Of a stretch of 64,000 nt of DNA, positions 30,129 to 40,107 are shown piece after piece. This DNA is from Simmondsia chinensis (Eukaryota; Streptophyta; Magnoliopsida; Caryophyllales; Simmondsiaceae). Positions within the stretch are counted from its first letter, which is position 1, and every line of letters starts with the position of its first letter. Under the pieces are notes generated by a model that did not search any database, had not been told where the DNA came from, and saw nothing but the letters and a program-made list of their open reading frames with translations. The DNA is taken from contig JAGTTD010000013.1 of assembly GCA_018398585.1 (NCBI GenBank), forward strand, positions 5,242,492 to 5,306,491, read 5' to 3'. The translations under genes and the position numbers were made by a program.

Positions 30129-30914
30129 GAGTTATTTACACCATTGGTCCCTCATGTTTCTAGTTTTGTTCAAATTAGCCCCTCATCTTTTATTTTATTG
30201 AAATTAGTCCCTCATCTTTTTAATTTTGTTAAAATTAGTCCCTTATCTTTTTTTTTATTTAAAATGGTTCTTTATATTTTATTTTATGATAAAATTGGTC
30301 TATTATCATTTTAATTTTTACCTAATTTTGGTCATAATATGAAGGACTGATTTTGTTATAAAATAAAACATGAGGAATTATTTTGAACAAAAGAAAAAAT
30401 AATGGACTAATTTGAATAAATTAAAAAAGTTAAGGGACAACAACGACAACAACAGACCCAGTACCTCAAGGGCTCCAGCAGAAGCAGGATCTGGGGGGGA
30501 TTGATATACGCAGTCTTTTTCCTTCAGGGTGTTAAACCTGAAGAGAGGGTGATAAAAAAGTTAAGGGACCAATTTAAATAAAAGGGTAAATTACAAAAAA
30601 CCTCCATAACTTGTGCTTCAATAACAAAAAACCCCCCTCACTAATAAAACCACTCATTAAATTCCCTAACTTTTGAAAATTTTTCACTTTGCCCCCAAAT
30701 AACTTTTTTTTGACTATTTTACCCCTAAACAAAAAAAAAATTATATTTTATCTCATAATATTTTTTCTAAAAATTTTAAAAATACTTTTTATCTTCTGAA
30801 CTTATATAAAAATATAAAATATCTAATTTCTATCTAATAATATAAAACTATTTTCTAAAAAAATCAATTTTAACAAATTTGAAAAAAATAAAAGACGACC
30901 AGTGTAAATAACTC
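30129..30914. mobile_element. Foldback element family B, copy 2, with two nested insertions
   Basis: It begins GAGTTATTTACACC and ends gtgtaaataactc at 30902-30914, the exact inverse. The arms carry the same attagtccctcatc-type phrases as 2045-2803. Inside it lie a short LINE/SINE tail copy (30423-30569 including TSDs) and a partial family C element (from 30585). Confidence 0.6.
30423..30569 (-). mobile_element. Headless LINE/SINE tail insertion with 16-bp TSD
   Basis: Direct repeats aaaaaagttaagggac at 30423-30438 and 30554-30569 bracket a 115-bp insert. It has an acaacgacaacaaca tail, cccagtacctcaagggctcc, and a body ending ttaaacctgaagagaggg. No 5S or 3' UTR sequence is present, so it is an extremely short 5'-truncated copy. 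Confidence 0.85.
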
Positions 30915-31189
30915 TTCAAGCTGAGCCCAACCTTGGCCATAATACTCGCCACAATCCAACGGAGGATTCCACCAAGCTGTGCCCATCGATTGTTCAAATT
31001 CTAGGTATTTGATTCTTCGTTACATTCATACCCTCTTTTTGCAAAATCAACCCTTTAATCTTATTTATTCTTCTAAATCGAAGTAATCGTAGGAATTGAG
31101 CCTCCATGGGAAGGGCAACTTTTTGCACGTTAATTGTTTGATAATTTGCCTCTCAGAACCCCAAACCCCGAATAGAGCGTCCCCTTTTC

Positions 31190-31990
31190 TTAGTGGGGGT
31201 TGGCCGATTTGATTCTAGAACCTTTTGTCATAAAGCTTCAATCTTGGTAGTTTTACACTAGACTTTTCCTCTTTTTTGAGTTAAGTGGGAGATTTGATTT
31301 TGAACTTGTTGTAAAGCTTCAATCTTAGTAGTGTTACACTGGACCAAGGTTTCATCGACAAATAGAGCGTCCCATTTTTTGAGTCAAGGTGGGAGATTTG
31401 ATAATAGAACCCGTTGTTGTAAAGCTTCAATCTGGTAGTGTTACACTAGACCAAGGTTTTATTGACGAATACAGTGTTCCCTTTTTTGAGTTACCGCGGA
31501 AATTTGATTTTAGAACCTGTTTTTGTAAAGCTTCAATCTCGGTAGTGTTACACTAGACCAAGGTTTTATTGACGAATACAGTGTTCCCTTTTTTGAGTTA
31601 CCGTGGGAAATTTGATTTTAGAACCTGTTTTTGTAAAGCTTCAATCTCGGTAGTGTTACACTAGACCAAGGTTTCATTTGCGGATAGATCATTCCCTTTT
31701 TTGAGTTACTGTGGGAGATTTGATTTTAGAACCTTTTGTTGTAAAGCTTCAATCTCGGTAGTGTTGCACTAGACCAAGGTTTCATTGATGAATAGAGGGT
31801 TCCCTTTTTTGAATTAGGGTTAGAAATTTGATTCTAGAACAACTTGTTATAAAGCTTCAACTTTCTAGAACCTCCCCTCTTTTGAGTCCAAGTGGGAGAT
31901 TTGATTCTAGAACCTCTTGTAATAGAACTCCAAATTTGGTGGCGTTACCTACACCAAGGTTTCATCGACGAATAGAGCGTTTCTCCTATG
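31190..31990 (+). repeat. Minisatellite, about 108-bp unit, upstream of the L18-family gene
   Basis: The phrase aaagcttcaa recurs at 31232, 31313, 31421, 31527, 31635, 31743 and 31851, with spacings 81, 108, 106, 108, 108 and 108. Each unit also carries gtgttacactagaccaaggt and ttccctttttt. A final diverged unit reaches about 31985. The array ends about 25 bp before the probable start codon, so it likely occupies the leader or promoter. Confidence 0.9.
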
Positions 31991-32010
31991 TGTGGTTTGC
32001 TTCTGCCTCT

Positions 32011-33120
32011 ATGATGCTAGTGTTTTTCAGAGGAGCTGCCACTCCCACCCTCATTTCAGCCTTGAATGCCAGATGCCATCTGGGTATCCTCAGATTTTGC
32101 TCAAATAAGCCCCCGTTTAATGGAATTGATGATGAAATAGCTAAATCAACGTTAGATGACACCAGGGATATCAGTTTTAGGAATCATCGTGAGGGCATAC
32201 ATGATCTTTCCCCATTGTTTTGGCGCAATCAGCCTCATCTAGAGAGTAATGAAATAACGGTCGTTGACTCAGATACTTGGCGGATTTCTTCTGGTTTAGC
32301 CCATGTCTTAAAGGATACTGATCATGGGTCTCCGACGACGACGTTTGGTGTGGAGGAAGTGGGTGATCAGGTGGTTGGCAACCCAGTGTCGATCGAAGAT
32401 GAGCCTGATCTTGATGATGAGATTGAGAATTTGAGAATTCGTGGGAACTTGTTCTATAAGATTGATCGTAGCTCAAGGGAGTTCGAGGAGTACAAGTTTG
32501 ACTTTCACAGGAGGAAGAGCAAGAAGAATGAGAGCAATAGTAGAATGGTTTCAAAGAACCAGAAGCCTTCAAAGGGTGATGAAGATCGTAGAGAAGGCAA
32601 TAAGAAAGAGAGAATAATCGATAATTCTTCTATAAACAAAGAACGATTTGCAAGAACTCTCAAGGAGAAATATATAGTCTGTACTTCACACAATGATACT
32701 GACAATGGTGTTGGGAAAAAGCAGAGAAAGCCCACTTTCAATCAGCTTACAGGGCCTTACCATGAACCATTTTGCCTGGATATCTATATATCAAAAGGAT
32801 CGGTCCGTGCCTGCATAGTCCATAGGGTAACTAGCAAGGTTGTTGCTGTCGCGCATTCTATATCAAAAGACATGAAATTTGATCTGGGTTCCAAAAAGAA
32901 TGCATCTACTTGTGCCGCTGTTGGGGAAATTCTAGCGTTGAGAGCTTTGGACGATGATATTCATGATGTAATTTATACTCCTAGAAAGGGGGAGAAAATT
33001 GAAGGGAAACTTCAGATTGCGCTTCAATCAATTATGGATAATGGTCTAAATGTGCAGGTGAAGCTTAAGCAGAGAAATCACAAGAAATCTAGCAGATTAG
33101 CAGTAATTAAGGAACACTAA
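32011..33120 (+). CDS. Ribosomal protein L18p/L5e-family protein, probably mitochondrial
   Basis: Intronless reading frame of 369 residues from the tandem ATGs at 32011/32014. The frame is open back to an ATG at 31828, but those extra 61 codons are translated minisatellite, so the later start is preferred. The N-terminus (MMLVFFRGAATPTLISALNA) is basic-hydrophobic, like a mitochondrial presequence. A long acidic then lysine-rich linker follows. The C-terminal 120 residues are the L18 domain: FCLDIYISKGSVRACIVHR, then VAVAHSISKDM, then AAVGEILALRALDDDI. L18p family members bind 5S rRNA in organellar large subunits. Plant versions with long N-terminal extensions are known, and their exact role is unsettled. 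Confidence 0.8.
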   Translation: MMLVFFRGAATPTLISALNARCHLGILRFCSNKPPFNGIDDEIAKSTLDDTRDISFRNHREGIHDLSPLFWRNQPHLESNEITVVDSDTWRISSGLAHVLKDTDHGSPTTTFGVEEVGDQVVGNPVSIEDEPDLDDEIENLRIRGNLFYKIDRSSREFEEYKFDFHRRKSKKNESNSRMVSKNQKPSKGDEDRREGNKKERIIDNSSINKERFARTLKEKYIVCTSHNDTDNGVGKKQRKPTFNQLTGPYHEPFCLDIYISKGSVRACIVHRVTSKVVAVAHSISKDMKFDLGSKKNASTCAAVGEILALRALDDDIHDVIYTPRKGEKIEGKLQIALQSIMDNGLNVQVKLKQRNHKKSSRLAVIKEH

Positions 33121-33443
33121 GGACCTGGTGCTGTTGATCATGTGTAGAGTCGAGTTTGGAGACAGGTATGTAGAATTGGTTATTTTCTATGACACTTCTA
33201 TTTCTTGTCGAGTTTGAAGTATTTAAGTGTACGTGATGCCAACATGGGCATTTGTAGAATGGAAAGTCCAGGTAACTATGTTGGAAGCGTACCATGTGAT
33301 AGATTAACGGGAATAGAAATAAGACTAGAAAATCAAACCTTGGATTTTCTGTTGGGTGATCCTGTCGTGTAGAGAATGAGTAGATTAATGCTTTGCTGTG
33401 GAAGATAAAAGTAAAATGAAGTTCCAAAAGCAATGCTACTATA
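33121..33443. other. 3' flank of the L18-family gene
   Basis: Probable 3' UTR and flank. No other feature seen. Confidence 0.5.
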
Positions 33444-33734
33444 GTTCTTATTAGAGTATAAAATTATTCACGTGCCTTTATCTATTAACTTAAGCTTTTG
33501 GGAATTGGTTTGTATCAGAGTCTTATTGATCGAGAGATCGTCGGTTCGATTCCCAACAAATCCCACTTTAATATTCATACAATTTCAACACAAGATGTAT
33601 GGTGAACCAATGCACTATCCATACTTTAAGCTCAATGTGCATTTGTGTGAGAGGGTATGCTAGAATGTAAAACAATTATTAAACATACACCTATTAGCTT
33701 AAAATTTTAAAATAGTTGGTTTCTTGATGGTTCT
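33444..33734 (+). mobile_element. Diverged TRIM/SMART-like miniature LTR element with 5-bp TSD
   Basis: The element spans 33449-33729 (281 bp) between direct repeats gttct (33444-33448 and 33730-33734). Decayed terminal repeats start tattagagtataaaa (33449) and tgctagaatgtaaaac (33658). A PBS-like gtatcagagtc follows the left repeat and a purine-rich gtgtgagagggta precedes the right one. The internal region has no ORF. It is homologous to the intact copy at 63443-63735 but in the other orientation. Confidence 0.75.
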
Positions 33735-34583
33735 TATCCTGTCCAAAAAGATGGTCGATTCTTTCATTATCGGGAGCTTTTGTCAAAGAAGATACTCATT
33801 AGGGATGTATGAATGTTGTCCGTCTTTGATATGTCATCTCTTTAAATTAGAAACTACATAATATAAATCGAAAGAGGCTTTTCTAGGCATTATTTTTAGT
33901 TGTATTGAGCAGAATTCATAAATGTGTATAATAGTTTTTAATTGGGTTCATGATCATAGAAACTCAAGCTGGTTTCCAATTATGTAATAGTTGTTAAACA
34001 TAAATTTTTTTTCAAGGAAGAAGAAACAACAATTTGGATATCATGATACTGTGTTAGGGATCAACTTTTCAACATGGATGTTTATGTAAATACTCAATGA
34101 ATTTTAACATGACCTAACCTAACAGCGCTACGACACAATACACGAAAGAGGGATTGAAAGTTTCGAATTGAGCCCTTATTGAATCACTTAAGCATAAAAG
34201 GAAAAGGCCTTGTTATCATAATATGGGGCGGAATCACTTATAATTGATTAAACTCCATACTTCTGTATAATGTGAAACTCAGGCATTATGTATTATACAC
34301 AAATTAGTTGGTAATATTAACATATCATGTAGGCCTTTGTTGAGTTGTGAGCTCCATCCATATCTTTCCGTCAAAGTATCACTAAACCAATTGCCTTAAA
34401 AGTTTTTAGTGAAAAACTAGGAATGACGGTACACTTTAACATTGTCTTGTATCAAAAATGCCCATTAGATTTAAAGGGTAAATAATGCACATGCTCACTG
34501 CATATTCTAACTCATCGTGACTCATTCATTAACTATGATACAGTATTAAGGAATCAATTATACCAAAAGCTTAAACTATTATG
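33735..34583. other. AT-rich intergenic DNA
   Basis: No gene, repeat boundary or RNA gene could be supported here. Confidence 0.5.
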
Positions 34584-34935
34584 CTTTGTTTGGCAATTAC
34601 GTAAAGGAGGGTAAAGAGAGGGAGGATAAAGTATTATGTTTAATAAGGAGGGGTAAGGGTAAACAGGAGTAGATAAGTTATACTTATTTAACAATTAAGT
34701 AAAGAGGTAAAAATAGAGAGAGTCATAGGTAAAATAGCAGTAAAATAGTCCAAAAACTTTTATAAATTTACCTTACCTTCCTTTATCTCCAATTTGATAG
34801 TTAAAGAAAGTTGTGTAAAGCCCGTAAGTTTTACCCCCAATTACCCCACTTTACCCTTCAAAAAATTTGTCAAGCATGGATAAATATTTAGTGAGCCCAT
34901 TATCCTTATCTCTGTTTACCCCGTTGCTAAATAGA
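34584..34935. mobile_element. Foldback element family E (CTTTGTTTGGCAA ends), copy 1
   Basis: The left end is ctttgtttggcaa and the right end approximates its inverse (gttgctaaatagagt). The arms contain gggtaagggtaaa on the left and ttaccc/tttaccc on the right. A second copy lies at 40108-40525 and a fragment at about 58230-58530. It is probably a hAT-like MITE; target duplications were not resolved. Confidence 0.55.
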
Positions 34936-34956
34936 GTATTAAGGACTTTGCACAGT

Positions 34957-35085
34957 AAGTCCTCGTGTTACACCTCTCAAGTTGGGAGTTCTTGGAAACA
35001 AACAACCCTGAAGGGAAGGCTGCATACATTTATCCCCCAAACCCTGTTTAAGCGGGAGCCCTTGAGCGCCGGAAATGTTTGTAGA
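34957..35085 (+). mobile_element. 5S rRNA-derived SINE, strongly 5'-truncated, type 1
   Basis: It begins AAGTCCTCGTGTTACACC, the 3' terminus of 5S rRNA. It runs into tctcaagttgggag, then ctgaagggaaggctgcatac and gcgggagcccttgagcgcc. This copy and the one at 8505 keep the CGTGTTGCA-type 5S terminus that the longer copies lack. Confidence 0.7.
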
Positions 35086-35280
35086 GTAAAATAAAGATCA
35101 AGAATCATTTGATAGTATGTGATAGTAAACGCCATTTCCCATCTCAAATTGTATATATAATCAAACGCCACAACACATTACATATGATCTCTGCAGCATA
35201 ATGAACATCCCCATAACTGAAATTCGAATCCAAAACCCTAATCTCCATAAATTTTGCCCTAATCAAACAACCAATCAAAA

Positions 35281-35721
35281 TCAGTCATCAGCAGTAGCAA
35301 GCTGCAATGACAGCAACTCCTCCTCAGGAATAGTCCTAATCCTACAATCCGACTTCGGGTACGCCGCGCACAGCAGCGCGTACCCTTTCTCCACCACGTC
35401 CTCACTCAGCATCCCTTCGCTCTGATCCACTTCACCGGCGATCAGCTTCGCCGGGCAAGTCATGCACACTCCCAGCTTGCAGTCATGGGGCACCGCCAAG
35501 CCGCGCTCGAGCGCTTTAGAAAGAATGGTCTCGTTTTCCTCCACGTCTAGCTCGGTGGGTTGGCCTTCGTGCTCTATTACTACCTTGTATGCGCGCGCGG
35601 CGGTGGTGGTTAGTGGTTGCCGACGCCGGAGAGAGAGGTGGGAGATGGGGAGTTGGGGATGTGCGGGGAGAATGAAGGAGGGAGGTGGGAGAGTGAGACT
35701 AAGGGGAAGAAGAGTCGCCAT
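35281..35721 (-). CDS. FdC1: Plastid ferredoxin-like protein FdC1 ([2Fe-2S])
   Basis: Intronless gene of 146 residues. Residues 1 to about 43 form a Ser/Pro/Leu/Arg-rich chloroplast transit peptide. The rest is a plant-type [2Fe-2S] domain (ARAYKVVIEHEGQPTELDV, then ETILSKALERGL). Cluster ligands are Cys81, Cys86, Cys89 (CKLGVCMTC) and Cys118. The tail EEELLSLQLATADD extends past the usual ferredoxin end, as in FdC1 proteins. FdC1 accepts electrons from photosystem I with a more positive potential than leaf ferredoxin. ATG 35721 was chosen because the upstream in-frame ATG at 35832 would place non-transit-like sequence first. It is convergent with the L18-family gene. Confidence 0.9.
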   Translation of the reverse strand: MATLLPLSLTLPPPSFILPAHPQLPISHLSLRRRQPLTTTAARAYKVVIEHEGQPTELDVEENETILSKALERGLAVPHDCKLGVCMTCPAKLIAGEVDQSEGMLSEDVVEKGYALLCAAYPKSDCRIRTIPEEELLSLQLATADD

Positions 35722-35821
35722 GGATGTGTGGTGAGTATGGAAGTGAGATTTTGGTGTGATTGTGTGGAAGGGTGGATTGGGGATAAGGTTAGCTCGGGTC
35801 AGATATAATCTTAAGTCAAGG

Positions 35822-36051
35822 AAGATACCCAATGCCTCAAGAACTCTCGCCTACGCAGGGTCTAGGGGTGGATGTACGCAGCTTTCCTCCTTCAGGGTGT
35901 TAACCTAAAGAGAGGCTGTTTCCCAGTGCCCCCAACCTGAGGGTGAGGACTTCCCAGGAAGTCATCCATCCTGGTACTACTCTCGCCCAAGCACGCTTAA
36001 CTTCGGAGTTCTAATGGGATCCGGTGATGGCGTATTGGTGTCCTCTTTGGT
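35822..36051 (-). mobile_element. 5S rRNA-derived SINE, long-headed, type 2
   Basis: The minus strand reads accaaagagg, then the 5S head with caccggatcccattagaac, AGTTAAGCGTGCTTGGGC and AGAGTAGTACCAGGATG, then GGGAAGTCCTCACCCTCAGG and the shared body. It is immediately 5' of the FdC1 gene (ATG at 35721), about 100 bp away, so it could affect that promoter. No clear target duplication was found. Confidence 0.85.
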
Positions 36052-36059
36052 AATTATTC

Positions 36060-36718
36060 GGGACTCTTAAATTTAGGGTTTTAAACTATAGAGATTATGG
36101 TTTAGAGTATCAATTATTTATATTAATGAGTTTTATGACAGAAATTTTGGGTGATGTTATTGTCGGGAAAAACTGTTATTACTTTAGGAGTGATGTGATT
36201 AGTTGTTCTGCTATTAATATTTTTGCTCTCGCGATAACAAATGCCTAAATTTCTGTAATTATTTGTATTCATATTATATTGTTAAGATAGATGTTATTAT
36301 ATATTTTTTCGATAAATTCCGACAAAATTGCTAAACAAGCTGGCCACTCGCTAGGTGAGGCAAGAGTCCGATCGCAACAACACGGGGACCAAAAACATCC
36401 AACAGAAAACAAGAAAACAGGAACAGAAACGCTCGCCTCAAAACACAACACAACGCTAAAGATTTTTAAAAGAGCTTTGCCGGAAGATGAGAAATTACCG
36501 AATTCTTTTTATAAAACAAAAGGCATCATTCGAAAGTTGGGTCTTGGCTACAAGAAGATGTTATTATATATGAAGAGCTATATTTGAAACTTTTGATTGA
36601 GGCCTAGAAACTGTCAAGACCAATTCTGTAGGTAGTGGCGGAATTTTTTCCTATGGGTAGATTACACATTAGTATCGGAGTTTAGTGTGTTAATTTTTAG
36701 TTTAAATTTTGTATGTAT
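36060..36718. other. Intergenic DNA
   Basis: No supported gene. A short open frame at 36291-36587 has no recognisable domain and no coding bias that I can see. Confidence 0.45.
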
Positions 36719-36864
36719 TTAGTAAGATAATAGAAATACAACAACAACAACAGTCCCAGTGCCTTCCGGCTCCCGCATAACGCAGGGTCTTTGGGGGGGG
36801 GGGGGGGGGGATGTACGCAGCCTTACCCCTTCCGGCAGGAAAGGATTAGTAAGATAATAGAAAT
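36719..36864 (-). mobile_element. Headless LINE/SINE tail insertion with 19-bp TSD
   Basis: Perfect 19-bp direct repeats ttagtaagataatagaaat at 36719-36737 and 36846-36864 bracket a 108-bp insert. It has acaacaacaacag, gtcccagtgcc, an 18-G run (36793-36810) and gatgtacgcagccttacccc. The perfect, long duplication indicates a recent event. Confidence 0.9.
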
Positions 36865-37619
36865 GACTGTGAAAAAGTGTATAACTTGTCGTTATTCATT
36901 TGTAAGCCCACCGTCTTTTCTCTGTCGTCCTCATCTTATGCACGCACTATAGTATCGTGACATTACTAATGAAGAAAAGTTTGATGGGATAACTATTTAC
37001 ATCCTTGTATGTCACCATTTGAACTATTTTATTAAATATATTATAAAGTTTGTAAAGTAAAAAATTAATGCACCGCATCTAGTAGGCTTAAATATGTGAT
37101 TTACCCTTTTCTTTTCTTTTTTTTTTTTTTAAATTATCACTTAGCAAGGCAGTTTATGCATATACTTTGATATTTCAATCTATATACTGAAATATTATGG
37201 GGTTTGAATATTTTATTGTCCATGTATGTTATGATAAAATTCAATGAGTTTGTGTAAAAATTGACCAATTTTATACAGATAATACCAATGTCAATTCATC
37301 GGATTTTTACAAAATATAACAAATATATATTATAGTAATTTGTGTCACATTAGCAATTTCTATCTAAATTTTTCTTACTTTTATAAAAATTTGATTAAAA
37401 TAGAGCGTACCAATATAATAAAATATATATATTTTATTATAAATATTAAAATATACAAGTACCTAAATAATAAATCACCAAACCTCAAAGTACTCGTGAT
37501 ATAAAATCTTGAAACTTAATATATAAAACATCGGACTCATTAAATTGAATAAATAACTCAAATATTAATATGAAAAATAATACAAACAACACGTCAAAGT
37601 ACAGTTAAATAAGGGGGTG

Positions 37620-37965
37620 TCCTAAGAGACCACAATGGTAGATTCCTTGCGGTGTTTTCAATTAAGGCAGAGATGAATTCTAACCAGGCAGAAATTGAAG
37701 CTATATGCTACGCAATGGAGATGTCTTTAAATAAGGGAGATATGAGTAACACAGGTATTGTGATTGAATCAGATTCAACTAATGCAGTTACATGGTGTAA
37801 TGAGTCGAGCGGAGAACCACGGGAGCTCGACTTCATTTTGAACAAAATTGGGTTCTTTAAACAATTCTTCAAAACTGTTTAGTTTCTCTCATACGCAACT
37901 CTCACGCCGACGCTCTAGCCAATAATTGGGTGAATAGAATTAATCCTTTAGTTGTTTGGTTTTAC
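37620..37965 (+). pseudogene. RNase H-like domain fragment of a plant LINE
   Basis: The translation runs RDHNGRFLAVFSIKAEMNSN, then QAEIEAICYAMEMSLNKG, then IVIESDSTNAVTWCN, the pattern of RVT_3-type RNase H (G..L..FS, E..A, ESDS). A stop at 37880-37882 and a frame change follow. RNSHADALANNWVN, the expected HADALA end, appears in another frame after it. It is a broken relic of an L1-type LINE. Confidence 0.7.
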
Positions 37966-38514
37966 TAGTGCTTTTGTGTATTTTGGTACGAGTTCTTGTA
38001 TTGATGCTTTTTGTATCGTTTGTTTTTGTTTTGAAATGAAAGTTTGATTATCAAAAATATAAAATGAAAATGAAAATACAGTTAAAAATTAATTTTTTAC
38101 GTCACACCAATCAAACATTGGGAGAGAGATACCAATCAAAGACGTGGAAAAATGCTAGACACCATATAATGTTAAAAAAATAGTTTATATCTAACATAAC
38201 GTTGAGAGAATTCATTTTGATTAGTATAATATTTTTTTGCTTTTACAAGTATAGTGCTAAAAAAATCTAACAAAATACTTTGATTTTTTATTAATTATTT
38301 TTTATATATCAAAATTTTCTCATTTCTTTCCCACTTATAACAGTGACAAATGAGTTTCAAACCCCACCATAAGTGCTAAAAAATTAGCTCATTCCTAATT
38401 TCATTCCAAAAAAGTTCATTACCATTAATACAATATCTTTCTTTTTAACTTTACAAGTATAATATTAAAATTTTTTATATAAACCTAGTTCAGTATTTTT
38501 TTATCATTCATCCA

Positions 38515-38519
<5 letters not shown>

Positions 38520-38559
<40 letters not shown>

Positions 38560-38835
38560 GGAAAGGAACATATCCAGTGCCTTAAGGGCTCCCGCCTACC
38601 CAGGATTTGGGGGGGGCAGATGTACATAGCCTTCCCCCTTCAGAGTGTTAACCTGAAGGGGGGCTGTTTCCCAATGGCCCCAACCTGAAGGGGGGCTGTT
38701 TCCCAATGGCCCCAACCTGAGGGTGAGGACTTCCCAGGAGGTCACCCATCTTGGTACAACTCTTGCCCAAGCACGCTTAACTTCGGAGTTCTAATGGGAT
38801 CCGGTAACGGCGTATTGGCGCCCTCTTTGGTGTAT
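38520..38835 (-). mobile_element. 5S rRNA-derived SINE, long-headed, type 2, inserted in a TA microsatellite
   Basis: TA repeats flank both sides (38520-38556 and about 38833-38850). The element (about 38562-38831) has the tail-side ggaacatatccagtgcc and the body, where a 32-bp block is duplicated in tandem (38652-38683 and 38684-38715). The 5S head follows and ends gcgccctctttggt on the plus strand. The 5S box region shows several changes (for example caagagttgtaccaagatgg on the minus strand), so this copy is older. Confidence 0.8.
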
Positions 38836-38984
38836 ATATATATACATATATAATATGAAAAAATCAAATGTATTAAATTCTTGCCTCGTAATTTTCAAAT
38901 TTCCATATATTATTTTAAAAGGTAAAGTCAAACCTCCTTAAAATGAACTTTATTTAGAAAAAAAACAAAACATCTGAAAATTAG

Positions 38985-39260
38985 TACAAATGAAAAAAAT
39001 GATAGCCTTATATACTTGACCTTGTTACTGCTAGAGATGCCCTTTTTTATGATGTCAAGAAGGGGGCTCGGAGAGCCATTCATGAAAGGGATAATAAAGT
39101 TGTCATAAAGGTTTTTAAGGGGGTGTACTCCATTCCTATAGATATTGCGACCATCATGAAAGATATTCGGACCATCAATTCTTTTCTTGAGCAAATTTCT
39201 TTCACTCATGGCTTTAGAGAGGTAAATAGGTCTGCAGATTGATCAGCAAATGCTTGTCAT
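38985..39260 (+). pseudogene. Second RNase H-like LINE fragment
   Basis: The plus-strand frame reads KVVIKVFKGVYSIPIDIATI, then DIRTINSFLEQISFTHGFRE, then VNRSAD with a stop, then SANACHE. This corresponds to the last helices of the RNase H domain (R..N..AD.LA.). It is truncated on the left and broken by stops. Confidence 0.6.
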
Positions 39261-39391
39261 GAGAGTGTAGGTGTTTCTCTTTTATGACCATGCTTCCTCC
39301 CGTACTCTTCTTTCTATTTTGCGAGCTGAAGTTTTAGAATTCCCTCTCCTAAGAGGGTGTCCTTAAGGTCATAAAGCTCCGACCTTACATT

Positions 39392-39395
<4 letters not shown>

Positions 39396-39437
<42 letters not shown>
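39396..39437. repeat. TA microsatellite
   Basis: About 21 uninterrupted TA units. Confidence 0.95.
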
Positions 39438-39440
<3 letters not shown>

Positions 39441-39610
39441 TTTTTAACATGTGCCCATTTTGTACATGTTAACGTGTATTAATTGCATCATGTTTTTACA
39501 TTTAATTGGCTAGATATAATTAGCAATAATAATAAATTTTATATTTACCAATCAAATACTAAAATATAATATATTTAAATATTGATATGTTTTAAACAAA
39601 TTATATATAT

Positions 39611-39726
39611 GTAAACAAATTATTGATATGTTTTAAATATTGATAGAGTGCCCTTTGCTTCCCATGAAGGGTCAAGTGGCAAAGGGCTCTCTATCAATAT
39701 TTAAAACATATCAATAATTTGTTTAC
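39611..39726. repeat. Near-perfect hairpin, 48-bp arms, 20-nt loop
   Basis: The arms at 39611-39658 and 39679-39726 are inverted complements with one mismatch. The loop is 39659-39678. The outer parts are AT-rich and the inner part contains ccctttgc/gcaaaggg. A shorter related phrase lies just outside on the left. It could be a small foldback transposon or a recently formed small-RNA-producing inverted repeat. Confidence 0.9.
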
Positions 39727-40107
39727 TTATAAACCCATTTTATTATTAATAAACATATCTATTCTATTATTATTATTATATATATTAATTCAAAGTTCCT
39801 CCTCCTCAAAAAGCCTTCAATCCGTAATTTCGATAATTTAACGGCCCACCCAATATCGTAATGTAAAAAAAAAACAAAAAGAAAAAAAAATATCTCTAAC
39901 ACTTATGAAATATATTTATCATGAATTATTACTTATTTAATTAGAAGTTGAAATATCTTCTTTCTGGCATGGCAAATGCATGGTTTGATAATGTATAATT
40001 TTTATATCAAACACGATTAAAATCACCAATAAATTTTATAAATCAATAACTATAAAATAATATTTAAATAATAATATTTCGCGTATGGCACGAAAAAAAA
40101 CCTAGTA

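Noticed and set aside
31190..31990. CRISPR-like array
   Set aside because: The 108-bp units are head-to-tail repeats without unique spacers, in a plant nuclear context.
31828..32010. Start of the L18-family protein at 31828
   Set aside because: The added residues are translated minisatellite repeat, and the later tandem ATGs begin a plausible presequence. Kept only as a finding.
35722..35832. Upstream in-frame ATG for FdC1
   Set aside because: The extension does not resemble a transit peptide start, while MATLLPLSL at 35721 matches the family start.
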